40,681 nucleotides of DNA from Nitriliruptorales bacterium (GCA_009379795.1 WHTC01000006.1:1-40681); one strand, 5' to 3'; counted from the first letter of the stretch, positions 19,666 through 29,750 are shown. Notes: generated by a model not told the origin, from the letters alone. Numbers and translations are program-made.

Positions 19666-21525
19666 TCAGCCTTCGGCGGCGTGCCGCGACACGCGGGGGA
19701 ACGAGGCGATGGCCGGGTTGCAGTCGCCGAATACCACCCGGCGGCCACCCCCGACCCCCAACAGTGCGAATGCGGTCTCCGGCAGGGTCTGCAGGACGGT
19801 CGGCTCGACGTGGAACTCATAGACCCGTGACCGGGTCTGGCCGCCCTGACGGCTTTCTGCCCAAGCCTGGTTCACCGACTGGGACCAGTCGGCCGAGCGT
19901 GACGAGGTCACCACCACCGAGGTGGTAGCCCTTCGGTCGGGGACCCAGCCCGAGCCGGTCGTCCTGCTGCGCTCGTTGGCCTCGCTGGTGGCGCTCGCCT
20001 CGGAGCCGCCCGCGCTCGTGCCGCGTGCATCGGTGAAGGTCTGGCCGAGCTGCATCGTGAGATCGCTCAACTCGAAACGGTGACCCCGGCCGATGAACTC
20101 CGCCGCGGTCGCGGCCTCCCTGCCGTTACCCAGGCGCATGACCACGGTGGCGCCGGCGCCGGCACCGAGGAAGCGCTCCGCGATGTCGCGCAGGTGGTGG
20201 AACATCACCAGGAGTTGGACCTGCGAGCGCTCGGCCTGGCGGGCCAGCCGTTCCAGCGCGCCGTCCCCGAGCCTGTCCGCGCCGGCCACCGCCACGGTCT
20301 GCCGCCAGTTCGCGGCCGGCGCGTTGCGCAGCCCATGCAGCAGGGCCTGGACCACTACCCGATCCAGCAGTTCCTTGCGGGCGCTGTCGTGACCACCGGT
20401 CTCCACGACCAGCACGCCCTCGGCCGGTCGGAGACGGGCTGCGGTCGCGGGGTTCGCGGGCGCGGCTCCACCGAGCAGGTCGAGGCTGATCCGAAGCAGT
20501 CGCAGGCGCTCACGCGCGCGTTCGGTGCCTGCGGCTCGTTCGATCTCTTCGACCAACCGGTCGACCTCGGCGGGCGCCAGCACCCCCTGCTGGTCGGACT
20601 CGCCGAGCAGCGTGCGGATCCCCGCGGCCAGCCGGGTCACCGACGCCGGCCCCTGCAGGCACCCAGCCACGGTGCGCAGCAGGTCGGCGTCGGCCGCGCG
20701 GTCGTCGGGTCCGTCATCACCGCGGGCGCGGCCGGCGTGGATGGCGTCGGTGAACAGCGTCACCACATCGTCGCCGCCGAGGCCGGCCAGCAGGTCGATC
20801 CGGTCGAGCTCATCCGGCAGCCTGATGCCCGCCACTGCCTTTCCCACCTGGCCGGCCAGAGCGGCCAGATCGTCGGCGACGCCGTACTCGCTGAAGTCCA
20901 GGACCAGCAGCGCCGCGTCCTGGCTCAGCCGTGAGCAGCCGAAGGTCGCCAGCAGCGAGTTCCAGCCGACTCCTCCGCCCCCCACCACGTCGATGCGCGC
21001 CCCGATCGGCTGCGCTGGCAGCGGATACCACAGCGGCGCCTGCGCCAGGCGGTGCAACTCGGACTCCTCCTGAAGCTCAACCTGTCGGCGCCACTCGTCG
21101 ACCCGGCGCAGATGCTCTGCCCACAGCCGGGTGCGCCGCTGCTCGTACGTCTGCTCCGACTCCTCCCACTCACGGCGAAGCTGACGCTCGCGGGCTCCGA
21201 CGGCGCGGAGCAGAGGGTAGATCGCACCGAAGGTGCCAACGGACAGCAGGGGACCCCACCAGCTCTGGCCGAGCAGGATCAGCCCGGCGACGAACAGCGC
21301 AACCACGATCCCCGCGACCAGCGGTCCGGGGGGCCCGCTGGCCCGCGCTTGGTGCAGGGCGTAGGCGTACGCCAGTTCGTCGGGGGCGGGCGGCTCGTGC
21401 CAGACCGGCTCCTCCTCGGCGAGGGAACCGGGCTGCACGGGCCCGAGTTCGGCGGCCTCCCAGCCCAGCCGGTCCCGGCCGGCGAACAGCAAGTGCGGAT
21501 CGAAGCCACCTGCCATCTCGTCCAT
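19666..21525 (-). CDS. Membrane-anchored protein resembling VirD4/TraG/HerA-type P-loop ATPase, with degenerate Walker A and B
   Basis: N-terminal TM pair, charged coiled-coil-like segment, RIDVVGGGGVGWNSLLATFG...ALLVLDFSEYGVADDLAALA, then TVAVAGADRLGDGALERLARQAERSQVQLLVMFHHLRDIAERFL. ORF confidence high; family assignment is inference. Confidence 0.7.
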   Translation of the reverse strand: MDEMAGGFDPHLLFAGRDRLGWEAAELGPVQPGSLAEEEPVWHEPPAPDELAYAYALHQARASGPPGPLVAGIVVALFVAGLILLGQSWWGPLLSVGTFGAIYPLLRAVGARERQLRREWEESEQTYEQRRTRLWAEHLRRVDEWRRQVELQEESELHRLAQAPLWYPLPAQPIGARIDVVGGGGVGWNSLLATFGCSRLSQDAALLVLDFSEYGVADDLAALAGQVGKAVAGIRLPDELDRIDLLAGLGGDDVVTLFTDAIHAGRARGDDGPDDRAADADLLRTVAGCLQGPASVTRLAAGIRTLLGESDQQGVLAPAEVDRLVEEIERAAGTERARERLRLLRISLDLLGGAAPANPATAARLRPAEGVLVVETGGHDSARKELLDRVVVQALLHGLRNAPAANWRQTVAVAGADRLGDGALERLARQAERSQVQLLVMFHHLRDIAERFLGAGAGATVVMRLGNGREAATAAEFIGRGHRFELSDLTMQLGQTFTDARGTSAGGSEASATSEANERSRTTGSGWVPDRRATTSVVVTSSRSADWSQSVNQAWAESRQGGQTRSRVYEFHVEPTVLQTLPETAFALLGVGGGRRVVFGDCNPAIASFPRVSRHAAEG

Positions 21526-21561
21526 GAGGTGAAGGCTATCCGCAACGGAGGGCGGCTCGGG

Positions 21562-23514
21562 TCATGCCAAGGATGCGGGCAGGCACTCGCCATGGCGCGT
21601 GGCCAGCAGGTCTTCGAGATCCTCCGGACCGAGGGGATAGGAGAACAGGTAGCCCTGGCCGAGGTCGCAGCCGAGTCGCCGCAGATGGGCCAGCTGCCCG
21701 CTGCTCTCGATGCCCTCGGCGATGATCTGCATGTCCAGGGTCCGGGCCATCTGCACGATGCCTTCGGTCAGCTTGGCCTGTCGCCCATCGCTGCCCAGGC
21801 CGGCGACGAAGGAGCGGTCGATCTTCAGCACGTCAACCGGCAGCCGCTGAAGGTAGGACAGCGAGCAGTACCCGGTGCCGAAGTCATCCACAGCAAGCCG
21901 GATCCCGAGTTCCTTGAGGCTGTGGACCGTCGCGGCGGCGGACTGTGTGTCGCGCAGCAGCGTGCTCTCGGTGAGTTCGAGCACCAGGCACGCCGGCGGC
22001 AGGCCGGAGTTCTCCAGCGCCCGCTCCACGTCCTCCACGACGGCGCCCTCGTCGAGCTGCGTGCTCGTCAGGTTGACGCTGATCGACAGCGGCTGGCCAG
22101 GGAAGCGCGCCCGGCACGCCTGCGCCTGCAGGCATGCCCGCTCCAGCACCCAGCGGCCGATCGGCCGCATCAGCCGCGTCTCCTCGGCCACCGGCAGGAA
22201 CTCGTCCGGCAGCAGCGTGCCGAGCTGCGGGTGCTGCCACCGCAGCAGCGCTTCGGTGGCCACCGCGCGCCCGCTGCCGAGTTCAACGATCGGCTGGTAG
22301 TGCAGGAACAGCTCGCGCCGGGCGAGGGCGTTGGCGAGATCCGCGCGCAGGCTCAGGCGCTGCAGGGCGCCGTTCTGCAGCGCCGCGTCAAACACCGCCA
22401 CCTGGCCTTTGCCCTGGCTCTTCGCCTGGCGCATGGCCATGTCCGCGTCCCGCAGCAGCGAGGCGGCCGAGGCACCTTCGTTGGTCAAGGCGATACCGAC
22501 GCAGGCGTGCATGGTGAGGGTCAGCCCGTGCAGCGCCAGCGGCTGGGCCACCACTTCGACGAGTCCGCGAGCCACCTGCACCGCCGTGTGCATGCTGGGC
22601 AGGTCGACCAGCAGGACGCCGAACTCGTCGCCGCCAAGACGGGCCGCCAGGTCATCGGGGCGCAGGCACCCGTTGATCCGAAGCGCGACCTTCAGCAGCA
22701 ACTCGTCACCGACGGCGTGGCCCAGCGTGTCGTTGACGGTCTTGAAGTCGTCGATGTCCAGGAACAGGACAGCAAGCAGCCGAGGACGGCCGTTGCGGAC
22801 GGCCAGTGCCTCCTCCACCCTCCGGTGGAACAGCAGACGGTTGGGCAGAGCGGTCAGCGGGTCGTGCAGCGCCTGATGGACGAGTTTCGCCTCAATTGCC
22901 TTGCGCTGGGTGATCTCATGGACGTTGAGGACGAACCCCGCGACCGCGGGGTCCTCGCGCAGGTCGGAGAGTTTGGACTCCACCCAGAGGATGCTGCCGT
23001 CGGCCCGCTGGAGTCGCAGGTCGAAGGGCAGCACCGCGGCGTCCTCCTCTTCGAGATCGCGGAGGGCGCCGGTCAGCAGCGGCAGGTCTTCAGGGTGCAC
23101 CAGGTCGGCCGTATCCATGCCGACGCAGTCGTTCGGCTCCAGCCCCACCAGCCTGCCTGCGGCCGGACTCAGGTAGGTGATGCCGCCGTGCCCATCGATC
23201 ACCAGAGCAAGGTCAGGAGCATGCCGGAGCAGTGATTGGAACAAGCGGTCGCCGGGGATCGTGGCCCACCGGTACCGAGCGGTCCGTCGGCGGGCGAGGC
23301 GCCACAGCGCGAGCGCCATCAGCAGACCCGCCCAGGCGGCCAGGACCCATCCCCACGCCACACCGACCGACCCTGAGGGGATAACCAGGAGCGCAACCAA
23401 GGCGCCCAAGGGAAGGAACAGCGGCAGGCACACAACGTCGGTGGGCCCGCGCCGCCTCCGCGGCCGCGGGGCTGCGGGACCGCAGCGCTGGTGTTTCACG
23501 CGGGAGTTGCCCAT
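21562..23514 (-). CDS. Membrane PAS-GGDEF-EAL protein (c-di-GMP turnover)
   Basis: ARLGGDEFGVLL with upstream RPDD I-site, TEALLRW, LELTES, DDFGTGYCSL, LKIDRSF and AEGIE. GGAG SD before ATG 23514; ORF open to 23634. Confidence 0.93.
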   Translation of the reverse strand: MGNSRVKHQRCGPAAPRPRRRRGPTDVVCLPLFLPLGALVALLVIPSGSVGVAWGWVLAAWAGLLMALALWRLARRRTARYRWATIPGDRLFQSLLRHAPDLALVIDGHGGITYLSPAAGRLVGLEPNDCVGMDTADLVHPEDLPLLTGALRDLEEEDAAVLPFDLRLQRADGSILWVESKLSDLREDPAVAGFVLNVHEITQRKAIEAKLVHQALHDPLTALPNRLLFHRRVEEALAVRNGRPRLLAVLFLDIDDFKTVNDTLGHAVGDELLLKVALRINGCLRPDDLAARLGGDEFGVLLVDLPSMHTAVQVARGLVEVVAQPLALHGLTLTMHACVGIALTNEGASAASLLRDADMAMRQAKSQGKGQVAVFDAALQNGALQRLSLRADLANALARRELFLHYQPIVELGSGRAVATEALLRWQHPQLGTLLPDEFLPVAEETRLMRPIGRWVLERACLQAQACRARFPGQPLSISVNLTSTQLDEGAVVEDVERALENSGLPPACLVLELTESTLLRDTQSAAATVHSLKELGIRLAVDDFGTGYCSLSYLQRLPVDVLKIDRSFVAGLGSDGRQAKLTEGIVQMARTLDMQIIAEGIESSGQLAHLRRLGCDLGQGYLFSYPLGPEDLEDLLATRHGECLPASLA

Positions 23515-23659
23515 GCCATGTCTCCGACGCGGAGGATCCTCTTTTCTGCGGCGCGCCGCGTCGCACCCGCACGCACGCTCACTGTTCGGCTGGCCTGTCG
23601 GCTGGCTCGGCCGCGCGGGGTCGCCCTCCCCCATCCGGGGGAAAGTCTGCCACCTTTGA

Positions 23660-23705
23660 CCATGTGATAGCTAAAATGATACTAAATACTCCAATGGCCC
23701 TGACG
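23660..23705 (-). promoter_or_regulatory. AT-rich candidate promoter/regulatory region upstream of the GGDEF-EAL gene
   Basis: Strongly AT-rich stretch (tgatagctaaaatgatactaaatactccaatgg) in an otherwise very GC-rich window, ~150 bp upstream of the minus-strand start. Confidence 0.4.
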
Positions 23706-23751
23706 CTGTGTGATCTGACGCTCGGGCGGTCACCGCACCCCCCGGTCGCCC

Positions 23752-26700
23752 TCAGGCCAGTAGACGGAGTTCGCGAAGGGCGACCGACAGGCCGGCGAGG
23801 TCATGAACGTCGCCCGCCTGGAGATCGCCGAGGACGCTCAGGCAGCGCTGGACCGGTTCGTCGCACTGCGCGAGCCAGGACGCCAGGCGCGCCTCGGGGG
23901 GGTCCTCGCGGCCGGTCGCGTGCAGGACCGCCGCGGTCAGCGCGCGGTGCTGGCTGAAGAAGTCGTCGCGCATGGCGTCGCGCGCGAGCGTCTGCCAGCG
24001 GTCGTCGCGCGGCAGCGCCGTGATGCGGCGCCGCAGCCACCCCAGTTCCAACTTCTCGCTCAGCAGGAAGTAGATGCTCGCCGCCGCCTGGATGGGCTCC
24101 CCGGTCTTGGCTTCCACCTCGACCAGCGGCAGCGCCGCGAGCATGATGTCGAGCACCGCGACGCGGCCGGCCAGCCCGGGCGGCACCTCCTGAGCGATCA
24201 GCGCCTCGCCTGCCCGCTCGATCGCCTCCCGCTCCGCGCCCGACAGAACCTCTGGCAGCAGCGCGCCCAGGGCCGCCGGGCCGTGGGCGTAGCGCGAGAT
24301 CATCGCGGTGATGTCGATCGGCCGGCGCGGTCGCAGCAGCCAGCGGGTCGCGCGCTCCACCAACCGCCGCGCGTCCAGGATCATCGCCGTCTGCGTCTCG
24401 GCGGCCACCTGGTTGTCCAGCGCCACGATGCTGGCCTGCATCCCCTCGACGTCGAAGACCTCGCGGGCGACGGTGAACGCCCGAGCCACCTCGTCGGAAG
24501 GAGCCCCGGTCTCCTCGCCCAAGCGGTGCACGAAGGTCATGCCCGCCTCGTTGACGATCGTGTTCGACAGGCAGGTCGCGATGATCTCCCGCCGCAACCG
24601 GTGGTCGTACATGCGCTTGCCGAAACGCTCCCGCAGCGCGGTAGGGAAGTAGCGCTCCAACTCAACCGACAGGTACGGGTCATCAGGCGCGTCGGAGTCC
24701 AGCAACTCGTCCTTGAGCGCGATCTTGCTGTACGCCAGCAGCACCGCGAACTCCGGCGAGGTGAGACCGCGCCCGTCCGACGCCCGCTCGTCAAGGACCT
24801 GATCGTCGGGCAGGAACTCCAACCCGCGGTCCAGGCGGCCGGCCTGCTCCAAGCTCCGCAGGTACCTCCGGTGCACGTTGACCATCGCCCCGGCGTTCAC
24901 CGCCGCGTTGCTGATCGCCTGGGTCTGCGCCTGGTTGTCGCGCAGGACGAGGCCCGCGACGTCCTCGGTCAATTCCTCCAGCAGGATGTTGCGCTGCTTG
25001 CGGGTCAGATCGCCGGCGTCGACGACCGCGTCAACCAGGATCTTGATATTGACCTCGTGGTCAGAGCAGTCCACCCCGGCGGAATTATCGATGGCGTCGG
25101 TGTTGACCCTGCCGCCGCCCAGGGCGTACTCGATCCTGGCCCGCTGGGTCAACCCCAGGTTGCCACCCTCCCCGACGACCCGGCAGCGCAGTTCGTTCGC
25201 GTTCACCCGGACCGTGTCGTTGGCCTTGTCGCCCACTTTGGCGTGGCTCTCGTCGCTGGCCTTGACGAACGTGCCGATCCCACCGTTCCAGAGCAGATCG
25301 ACGGGGGCGCGTAACAGCGCGCTGATGACCTCGCTCGGGGTCAGCGCCCCGGCCGCGACGCCCAGCGCCCGCCGTGCCTCGGGCGACAGCGTCACCGACT
25401 TGGCGCTGCGCGGCCACACCCCGCCACCGGCGGAGATCGCGCCGCGGTCGTAGTCCGCCCATGACGATCGGGGAAGGGCGAACATCCGCTCGCGCTCGCG
25501 GAAGCTCACCTCCGGATCCGGGTCGGGGTCCAGGAATACATGGCGGTGGTCGAACGCGCCCACGAGCTTGAGCTGAGGCGACAGCAGCATGCCATTGCCG
25601 AACACGTCCCCGGACATGTCCCCGATCCCGACGACGCTGACCTCCGTGGTGGGGACGTCGATGCCCAGTTCGCGGAAGTGCCGTTTGACCGACTCCCATG
25701 CCCCGCGCGCGGTGATGCCCATCTTCTTGTGGTCATAGCCGGTGGAGCCGCCCGAGGCGAACGCGTCGCCCGGCCAGTAGCCGTACTCCTTGGCGATGCT
25801 GTTGGCCAGATCGGAGAAGGTGGCGGTCCCCTTATCGGCGGCGACCACCAGGTACGGGTCGTCATCGTCGTAGCGCACGACTCGCTCAGGTGGGCGGACC
25901 TCGCCGTTGACAAGGTTGTCGGTCAGGTCCAGGAGGCCCCGGACGAACGTCGCATAGCAGGCACGCACCTGCTGACTCATCGCTTCGCGACTGCGGTCTG
26001 CCGGCGGTCGCTTGACGACGAACCCGCCCTTCGCGCCCACCGGCACGATCACGGCGTTCTTGACGGTCTGGGCTTTGACCAGGCCGAGTACCTCGGTGCG
26101 AAAGTCCTCCCGCCGGTCCGACCAGCGCAGGCCCCCGCGCGCGACCTTGCCCCCACGCAGATGGATCCCCTCGGTCTGGGGGGAATAGACGAAGATCTCG
26201 TACGCCGGCCGGGGCAGGGGCAGGTCGGGGACCCCCTCCGGGTCGAGCTTCAGCGACAGGTAGGGCTTCGCGCGCCCGTCGGTGCTTCTCTGGTAGTGGT
26301 TCGTGCGCACGGTCGCCTGGATCAGCGCCAGGAACCCGCGCAGGATGCGGTCCTCGTCGAGGCCGGTGACCTGGTCGATCGCCTCGGTGATCGCGGTGAC
26401 TGACGCGCCGGTGCCGCGTGCGGCCCCATCGCCGCGGTCGGGGTCGAAGCGCTCATGGAACAGCCCGACCAGTTGCCGGGCGATCCGTGGATGGGCCGTC
26501 AGGGCCTGCTCCATATAGGTCTGGCTGAAGCGGCTGCCGACCTGCCGCAGGTACTTGGCATAGGCCCGCAGAACCAGGATGTCGCGCCAGGGCAGACGCG
26601 CCCTCAGGACCAGCCGGTTGAAGCCGTCGTTCTCGGTCTCGCCGTGCCACAGCCGGGCGAAGGCGTCGGAGAAGGTGTCCTTGACCTCCTCGGTGTCCAA

Positions 26701-28578
26701 CTCACCGGCTTCGCCGGCGTCGAGCCCGAAATCGTAGATCCACGCCGGCGGGCGCCCCGTGGGATGAATCTCGTAGGGGCGCTGGTCCAGCACGCGCACG
26801 CCCATGGTCTCCAGGCGCGGCAGCACGTCGGACAGCGAGATCGGTGGGCCGCAGCGGTACAGCTTGAAGCGCAGACGGCCCATGTCGGCCTCCGGCGGGT
26901 GGTACAGGCTCATGCCGAGGTCGCGTTCGCCCTCCAACCGTTCGATGCGCTCGATGTCGACGACGCCGATCGGGGCGGGGACATCGTCGCGATAGCCCGG
27001 CGGGAACGCCTCGCCGTAGCGGTGATACAGCTTGATCCCGAGTTCCTCGCCGCAGTGCTCGATCAGCGAGTCGTGCAGGGCGTCGGTCCACGACCGCACC
27101 GCCGAGGCCAGCCGCCGCTCGAGGTCGGTCACATCGACGTCGGCCTCCCGGCCGGGTTCCGTGCGGATGACGAGGTACAGGCGGGCGAGCACGGACTCCG
27201 ACAGCCGCGCTGATTGATCCACCCCGATGCCGTCAAGCGCTCCCCGCAGGATCTCCTGCATGCGGATCCGGGTCTGGGTGTTGTAGCGGTCGCGCGGCAC
27301 GAACAGGATGCACGACCAGAACCGCCCGAAGGGGTCTCGCCGCATGAACAGCCGGACCCGCTGGCGCTCCTGCAGGTTGAGGATGCCCATCGCGATGCGG
27401 AAAAGTTCGTCCTCGCTGATCTGGAACAGTTCGTCGCGCGGATAGGTCTCCAGGATCGCCACCAGTTCCCTGCCGCCGTGGCTGGACGGGGCGAAGCCCG
27501 AACGCTCCAGGACGCGGACGGCCTTGCCTCGCACGACCGGGATATCCAGGACACTGGAGTGGTAGACGCTTGACGTGTACAGGCCGAGGAACCGGCATTC
27601 GCCCACGACCTGTCCCTGCTCGTCGAAGCGCTTCACCCCGACGTAATCCAGGTAGGTGGGGCGGTGAACGGTGGCGCGGGCGTTGGCCTTGGTGAGGTTG
27701 AGCAGGTACGGCGCGCGCGCCAGCCGGCGCGCCCGCGGAGGAAGCCGCTCGAAGCTGCCGGAGCGCGTCCGGGCACGCTGGTCGCGCAGGATGCCCAGGC
27801 CCGAGCCGGGGACGCCGCGCAGGGCGTCATCGCCGTCCACCGAGGCCAACTCGTACTCCCGGTAGCCCAGGAACGTGAAGTTGTCCTCGTGCATCCAGCG
27901 GAGCAGGTCGAGCGCCTCGGCCCATTCCTTTTCGTCGACCGGCGGGGGGTGCTGGGTGAGGTCGGTGATGACCGCGCGGGCGCGGGCGCGCATCGGTCCC
28001 CAGTCGCCCACCGCGGCCCGCACATCGCCGAGGACCCGGCAGAGATCGGCGGTCAGTCGCTCGACGACCTGGAGGTCGGTCTGCCGGTCGACTTCAAGAC
28101 GGGTGATCGCCTCGTCCAGCGCGTCATTGGCCTGGGTCCCGGGTTCCAGGACCTCGACAAGGTTCCCCTCCCCGTCGCGACGCACCGTCATCACGGGGTG
28201 GACGAGCAGGTGGATGCCGAGGCCGTGGCGGGTCAGCTCCATGCGGACCGAGTCGACCAGGAAGGGCATGTCGTCGCCGGTGATCTCGACCACGGTGTGG
28301 GTGGACTGCCAACCGTGCTCTTCGATCCGCGGATTGAAGACCTTCACCTTGAACTCGCCCGGCCGCCGTTGCCGCGCCTGGCTCCAGTGCGACAGGGCCG
28401 CACCGTAGAGGTCGCCGGCCGCGCGCTCGGCCAGATCCTCTGGCGGCACACCGCCCACCCTGTAGTACTGCCGGATGAAGCGCTCGACCTGGTCTGCCCG
28501 CTCGGCCTCCAGGCGCTGCCGGGCAAGCGCGACCGCGTCGGCGATGAGCTCCGCCCCACCATCCGGCATCGCCGACAT
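23752..28578 (-). CDS. NAD-specific glutamate dehydrogenase, large (~180 kDa, GdhB/Gdh2) type
   Basis: ~1608-aa intact ORF with GGKVARGGLRWSDRREDFRTEVLGLVKAQTVKNAVIVPVGAKGGFVVK, EYGYWPGDAFASGGSTGYDHKKMGITARGAWESVKRHFRE and DLLWNGGIGTFVKAS. Confidence 0.95.
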   Translation of the reverse strand: MSAMPDGGAELIADAVALARQRLEAERADQVERFIRQYYRVGGVPPEDLAERAAGDLYGAALSHWSQARQRRPGEFKVKVFNPRIEEHGWQSTHTVVEITGDDMPFLVDSVRMELTRHGLGIHLLVHPVMTVRRDGEGNLVEVLEPGTQANDALDEAITRLEVDRQTDLQVVERLTADLCRVLGDVRAAVGDWGPMRARARAVITDLTQHPPPVDEKEWAEALDLLRWMHEDNFTFLGYREYELASVDGDDALRGVPGSGLGILRDQRARTRSGSFERLPPRARRLARAPYLLNLTKANARATVHRPTYLDYVGVKRFDEQGQVVGECRFLGLYTSSVYHSSVLDIPVVRGKAVRVLERSGFAPSSHGGRELVAILETYPRDELFQISEDELFRIAMGILNLQERQRVRLFMRRDPFGRFWSCILFVPRDRYNTQTRIRMQEILRGALDGIGVDQSARLSESVLARLYLVIRTEPGREADVDVTDLERRLASAVRSWTDALHDSLIEHCGEELGIKLYHRYGEAFPPGYRDDVPAPIGVVDIERIERLEGERDLGMSLYHPPEADMGRLRFKLYRCGPPISLSDVLPRLETMGVRVLDQRPYEIHPTGRPPAWIYDFGLDAGEAGELDTEEVKDTFSDAFARLWHGETENDGFNRLVLRARLPWRDILVLRAYAKYLRQVGSRFSQTYMEQALTAHPRIARQLVGLFHERFDPDRGDGAARGTGASVTAITEAIDQVTGLDEDRILRGFLALIQATVRTNHYQRSTDGRAKPYLSLKLDPEGVPDLPLPRPAYEIFVYSPQTEGIHLRGGKVARGGLRWSDRREDFRTEVLGLVKAQTVKNAVIVPVGAKGGFVVKRPPADRSREAMSQQVRACYATFVRGLLDLTDNLVNGEVRPPERVVRYDDDDPYLVVAADKGTATFSDLANSIAKEYGYWPGDAFASGGSTGYDHKKMGITARGAWESVKRHFRELGIDVPTTEVSVVGIGDMSGDVFGNGMLLSPQLKLVGAFDHRHVFLDPDPDPEVSFRERERMFALPRSSWADYDRGAISAGGGVWPRSAKSVTLSPEARRALGVAAGALTPSEVISALLRAPVDLLWNGGIGTFVKASDESHAKVGDKANDTVRVNANELRCRVVGEGGNLGLTQRARIEYALGGGRVNTDAIDNSAGVDCSDHEVNIKILVDAVVDAGDLTRKQRNILLEELTEDVAGLVLRDNQAQTQAISNAAVNAGAMVNVHRRYLRSLEQAGRLDRGLEFLPDDQVLDERASDGRGLTSPEFAVLLAYSKIALKDELLDSDAPDDPYLSVELERYFPTALRERFGKRMYDHRLRREIIATCLSNTIVNEAGMTFVHRLGEETGAPSDEVARAFTVAREVFDVEGMQASIVALDNQVAAETQTAMILDARRLVERATRWLLRPRRPIDITAMISRYAHGPAALGALLPEVLSGAEREAIERAGEALIAQEVPPGLAGRVAVLDIMLAALPLVEVEAKTGEPIQAAASIYFLLSEKLELGWLRRRITALPRDDRWQTLARDAMRDDFFSQHRALTAAVLHATGREDPPEARLASWLAQCDEPVQRCLSVLGDLQAGDVHDLAGLSVALRELRLLA

Positions 28579-28780
28579 CGGCCCTCCCCCCTCGCTCCGG
28601 CTCCTCACTGCGGCTCGGTCACCGTAACCGCTGGTGACGATAGACCACCCGAGCGAGCGGTACCCGGGTGAGGCCGGCCTCGAACCGACCCCTTAGGCTG
28701 AGTCCTGCTCAGGTCACGACTGAGGCGGCACCCGGGCGTGCAAGAGGAAGGATCGGGAGGGTCATGACGGGCACGGGACG

Positions 28781-29750
28781 ATGAAGGCTGCGCGCATCCA
28801 CCGTTACGGGGGACCCGAGGTGCTGACGATCGAGGAGGCCGAGCGACCCGAGCCGGTCCCCACCGAGGTGCTCGTGCGCGTGCACGCCGCCGGCCTCAAT
28901 CCCGTGGACTGGAAGTCCCGCGCCGGGCGAGGGATGTCCGCGCTGCTGGGCGACCCGGGGACCGCCCCGGTGATCCTCGGGTGGGACATCTCGGGGACCA
29001 TCGAGCGGCTTGGGCGTGGTGTGACCCGCTTCGCCGAGGGCGATGAGGTCTTCGGCATGATCCGCTTCCCCCACCAGGGAGCGGCCTACGCCGAATACGC
29101 GACCGCACCCGTCGCGGCACCTGGCGCGCAAGCCTCCCCGGATCGACCCCGTGGAGGCCGCGGGCCTCCCTCTGGCGGCCCTGACCGCCTGGCAGAGCCT
29201 GTTCGACACCGCTGACCTGCGGCCGGGCCAGACGGTGTTGATCCACGCCGCGGCCGGCGGGGTGGGCCACCTCGCCGTGCAGCTTGCGAAGTGGCGCGGG
29301 GCGCGGGTCATCGGCACCGCGTCGGCGCCCAAACGCGACTTCGTCCGCGGCCTGGGTGCCGACGAGGTCATTGACTACCGTTTCGCGCCCTTCGAGGGGG
29401 CGTTGCCCGAGACCGCCGGCCGGGCCGTCGATGTGGTGCTCGATGCCGTGGGGGGCGACTACGTCCAACGGTCGCTGCAGGTTCTGCGGCCCGGGAGGAT
29501 CGCGATCAGCATCCCCTCCGGCGCCTCGGACGCGGCCTTCGATGAAGCGGCCCGTCTGGGGGTGCGCCTCACCGGGATCCTCGTCGAGCCGGACCATCAC
29601 GCGCTGGGCCAGATCGCCGGGCTGGTGACCGACGGTCATCTCCGGGCCGCGATCGACACCGTCCTGCCGCTGACCCAGGTGGTCAGGGCCCACGAGTTGG
29701 GGGAGACGGGCCGGACGCAGGGCAAGCTGGTGCTCCGTGTCGGAGGATGA
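28781..29750 (+). pseudogene. Zinc-less NADP-dependent quinone oxidoreductase/alcohol dehydrogenase, frameshifted near 29114
   Basis: Frame 2 (28781-) gives MKAARIHRYGGPEVL...AAYAEYATAPV. Frame 0 continues as HLARKPPRIDPVEAAGLPLAALTAWQSLFDTADLRPGQTVLIHAAAGGVGHLAVQLAKW...GKLVLRVGG. Confidence 0.85.

Noticed and set aside
21052-23235. 727-aa plus-strand ORF opposite the GGDEF-EAL gene
   Set aside because: Shadow ORF of high-GC coding sequence; no motifs.
23803-25314. 503-aa plus-strand ORF opposite gdh
   Set aside because: Antisense shadow ORF; biased Arg/Gln/His/Val composition and no recognisable domain.
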